This document shows, piece by piece, positions 17,723 through 20,475 of a stretch of DNA of 20,475 nt. The stretch comes from Seminavis robusta (taxonomy: Eukaryota > Bacillariophyta > Bacillariophyceae > Naviculales > Naviculaceae). The stretch spans positions 1-20,475 of the forward strand of contig CAICTM010001940.1 of assembly GCA_903772945.1 (NCBI GenBank), in the 5' to 3' direction. Each line of letters begins with the position of its first letter. Position 1 is the first letter of the stretch. A program made the translations under genes and the position numbers. The notes under the pieces were generated by a model. The model had not been told where the DNA came from. It was given only the letters and a program-made list of their open reading frames with translations, and ran no database searches.

Positions 17723-18079
17723 GTTGCCATCAATCGCCTCGCACCAAAACCCCTCGAGTGAGTCACGCGTGATTAGGGTAGGAAGGTTCGGTCTGAGCGC
17801 AAACCTGGATCTTTTGATGCACCGTTGGCCATCAAAAGATCACGAGTGATGAGTGCTTTACTCTTCAGTGCATCACAGCCAGTGCTTTACTCGACTGCAT
17901 CACAGCCAGTCCTTTACTCGATGCTACTGATGCTGTCATTGGTGGTATATTACAATTCTAGATTCAGGCAATCTAGAACCACGCTTTTTCGGAAGCACTC
18001 TGACGAAACAAATTAGTACTCTTTATCCTATAGTAAATTGCCGTTTTCCTCAACCACTCAAGCCCGAAACGGTCCGACC
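17723..18079. other. Intergenic/promoter region with a hairpin and a 27-base repeat
   Basis: 357 bases upstream of the zinc-ribbon gene. It contains a perfect 12-base-pair hairpin, GATCTTTTGATG/CATCAAAAGATC, with a 10-base loop at 17808-17841. After it, at about 17853-17927, come 2.6 copies of a 27-base unit containing AGTGCTTTACTCGACTGC and ATCACAGCC. The promoter of the downstream gene must lie here; I see no clear core element. Confidence 0.6.
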
Positions 18080-20475
18080 ATGGCGCCTCCTGGTCCATTT
18101 CGAATGAAATCTGCAGCGGCCATCACCAACATAGCTTCGGCAATGGGATCTAACACCTTGGTCGGAGGTAGACAGCACGTGGCGCGAGCGAAATCCGACA
18201 AGAAACCATGGAATTCGATACGAAATGAGACAAAATCAGGGTCATTTGTCAAAGGAAATACCACCATGACAGAGGACAACGATGATGGCTTTCAACCAAT
18301 CCGGCGAGGAAAGAAGACAACGACCAAGGAAAAAGCATCATCTAACGGTCTTGACAGCGTAGCAAGAAGCATAAATGACAACACCTTCCTAGCGCTAGCG
18401 AAAACAGACTTCTGGCTTCAACAGTACATGGACGACGACGATGATGATGACTCCTTGTCTACCTTGAGCACAACTGGAACCACATCCATTATTGATGAAG
18501 CTACCACACCACCAAGAACGAATTCCTCAGCCACGCCGCGAAGTACACTGCCTTCGCTTGCAGAAACCCGGAGAGTATCTTAATAAACGCCGACAATCTC
18601 CGCCAAAAGAAATTCGAAAAATTGAACCGCTACCAAAGCCACCGGTGCTAGTAACTAACGATGCAACCCCTGTGGCGTGGGAGGTGCCATTGACTGGTGG
18701 ACCAGCATCCACATCCTCCAATGCACGCAAACAAGGCAAGAGCCATCGTAACAGCAAGAAAACCCCCGATCGCCGAGACAAAAAGAAAATGGAAACATCT
18801 GCTTCGATTCCCATTTCTGCTGTCACACTGCGAGATAAAAATACATCCACAACCACTCCTGTTGTATGGGATCAACCCTCGCCTTGTACAATGGTAACGA
18901 AACACAAGAAATGCAAACAAACGACACGAAAATCTACTAGAGAAGAGTGTAGTACAGCACGATCGCTCCTAGTCACTTCTGATGATGCCACCGAATGTTT
19001 ATCTAAGCTGAGCGATGAAACAGAATGGCCAAGCCTACTTTACATGAACACCACAGCGAAGCGAAGCACAACGTCCACCACCAACATCCAGGTTGCTTAT
19101 GGAAATCCAGAGCACCATGCACACGTCGCATCCAACAACAATGTTTCTCGTACCCGCAATAAGGGAAGGAAGACCTATCGGCTGAAAAACTCTATTCGAC
19201 AGTTCCTTCACGAGAAAACTGTTACCAATTTGAATGGAGACATCGCCGCGAAAACTCCGGCTACCAATCTTCGAGGAAACAATGATACCAACACAGCCAA
19301 TCAATCCCAGTCGATCCCTCCAGCTGACTGTATTCCACTAGTGTGTTCTATTCCTTTGTTATGCCCGGATTGCAATACAATGGTCACTCCAAAGATGATG
19401 TCTTTGAGTAACTTCGCGGAGGAGATTCTTGGAAAGCAAACCACATTCGAACCTACTCATTACTGTGAGTCCTGCAGGAAAGTCATCCCACTCGATGGTC
19501 CTTTGGCAACAGATACTCGGTCCACTTCACCATTAACACTCCTGCTATCTCCAAATGGACCTACCTTGAAGCCCGACAACACCACTGATCCTACTGATGA
19601 TGAAATCAAGGCAGGCATCCAGCATCTTCAAGACATGGCAAGGAAACAGGACTTGATCAGTGTGGCAGCTCCAACATCATCTGATGACAACACGGTTCTT
19701 GGGGACCCAACACCTACTCCTTTCTACTGTCCACAATGCCATGACCCCATGGAAGCCACTGAACTGCATTGCATTGATGCCACAACAACTCAGCTGGGCA
19801 CTCATGAGCATTCCCTACCTGGCCATTACTGCTACTCCTGCAACAGGTCCTATGACAACCAGGACATCTCCCTTCCGGTCAAGCACCTAGCCCCTCTATT
19901 CGACACTGTTGACAGTAGTGACAATCAGGATCAACAGAAGTCATTGGAGGCACCAGCTATCAACTCCACCGATGCACCACCCAAGAGCCAAATCACCACC
20001 CAGCCGCTAGATGCCACTCAGCCAGCAGATCAACCAGATCCGAGATCATTCAGTCACAGCTCTCAGCGCTGCTTCTGTCAACAGCTATTGATCTCTAGAC
20101 CACAAGACCCATTGTGCTTCCTCTGCAAGTGGAAGGCCGATCCAGCAAAAACACTCACTTATCTGGAAACAGACCTAGCATTCCTTGTTCCCACCGACCC
20201 AGCCAATGCCACTGCTTCTGTCTGTGTTAGGAACTCCCTTCTCGAGCTACAGAGAACCCACTGTCCATTGCCTCGAGAGATTCACCAGAGAGCAAAGTCC
20301 TTGGGTCTACTGGAACCAGCTCCTGATACTGATGTTCCCTCGATCCCAGGCATTATCACCATGACCATTCAAGAGTCCAAGCAAGATGCCGCCACTGCTT
20401 CACTTGGTGCTGCCAATCCCATGGCTCTTGATGCTGATGAGAGCGCAAATGAATCCAACACCAATGGCAATCAGG
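18080..20475 (+). CDS. Large Ser/Thr-rich protein with three zinc ribbons, split over two frames at 18581; runs off the window
   Basis: The 5' part is 167 codons from ATG 18080 (CCGACC|ATG|G context) to TAA 18581-18583: basic, Ser/Thr-rich, with a run of seven Asp after WLQQYM. The next frame is open from 18468 to the window end, 631 codons from 18582, with no stop. It reads NKRRQSPPKEIRKIEP onward in the same style (VTNDATPVAWEVPLTGGP), so both parts look like one protein. The downstream part carries three Cys-pair zinc ribbons: CPDC...YCESC (19362-19475), CPQC...YCYSC (19728-19841) and CFC...CFLC (20070-20126). HCPLPREIHQRAKSLGLLEP follows. The first two resemble Sjogren/scleroderma autoantigen-1-like ribbons only loosely. 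Possible explanations for the frame change are +1 frameshifting on UCU-UAA-U, a one-base insertion, or a weak 67-base intron at 18543-18609. Function is unknown. Confidence 0.7.

Noticed and set aside
18457..18530. GT-AG intron from GTCTACC to CCTCAG as the cause of the frame change
   Set aside because: Its length (74 bases) leads into the third frame, which does not connect to the long downstream ORF.
19362..20126. Assignment of the zinc ribbons to a named family
   Set aside because: Only the CxxC pair spacing is shared with several ribbon families; the rest of the sequence gives no specific match that I can defend.
1..20475. tRNA, rRNA or prokaryotic operon features
   Set aside because: No cloverleaf, rRNA-like stretch or polycistronic spacing was seen on either strand.

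Overview
The window looks like nuclear DNA of a photosynthetic stramenopile, most likely a diatom. The evidence is: intron-rich genes with short GT-AG introns of about 46-95 bases; a predicted plastid protein with an ASAFAP-type transit motif; no operons or ribosome binding sites; and many dispersed GTACCGGTAC-type palindromes. I cannot fix the genus from sequence alone. Exon structures below were read by eye from splice signals, frame and protein continuity.

Layout. 1-778 (+) is the 3' end of a beta-adaptin gene. 1018-2928 (-) is a five-exon two-pore potassium channel. 3760-5968 (-) is a two-exon NYN-domain putative RNase with a possible OST-HTH-like segment and a Cys-rich finger. 6251-11368 is a 5.1-kb DNA transposon of PIF/Harbinger/IS5 type: imperfect 31/30-base terminal inverted repeats, flanking CAG triplets, arrays of GTGTTGAA repeats inside both ends, a DDE transposase (-), an acidic/basic accessory protein (+) with a detached downstream exon, and a second accessory gene (-). 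The transposase has an internal stop, the (+) accessory gene has a stop one base before a good splice donor, and the (-) accessory gene is frameshifted, so this copy looks decayed.

11372-12474 is repeat-rich DNA without a convincing gene. 12475-13074 (-) is a GFA/CENP-V-type zinc protein with a predicted plastid presequence. It is divergent from a six-exon secreted alpha/beta hydrolase of tripeptidyl-aminopeptidase (TAP) type at 13775-16179 (+), and the promoter interval between them is packed with palindromes. 16690-17719 is a 1.03-kb MITE-like element with TAA target duplications; inside it are related inner repeats, a hairpin and a 37-base-period GATCG-rich satellite.

From 18080 to the right edge (+) runs a large gene for a Ser/Thr-rich protein with three Cys-pair zinc ribbons. 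It is split over two frames that meet at a UCU-UAA-U sequence, so programmed +1 frameshifting, an indel or a weak intron must be considered. Apart from the transposon genes, neighbouring genes appear functionally unrelated, as is normal in a eukaryotic chromosome. The candidates for something new are the multi-gene transposon and the possible stop-codon frameshift.
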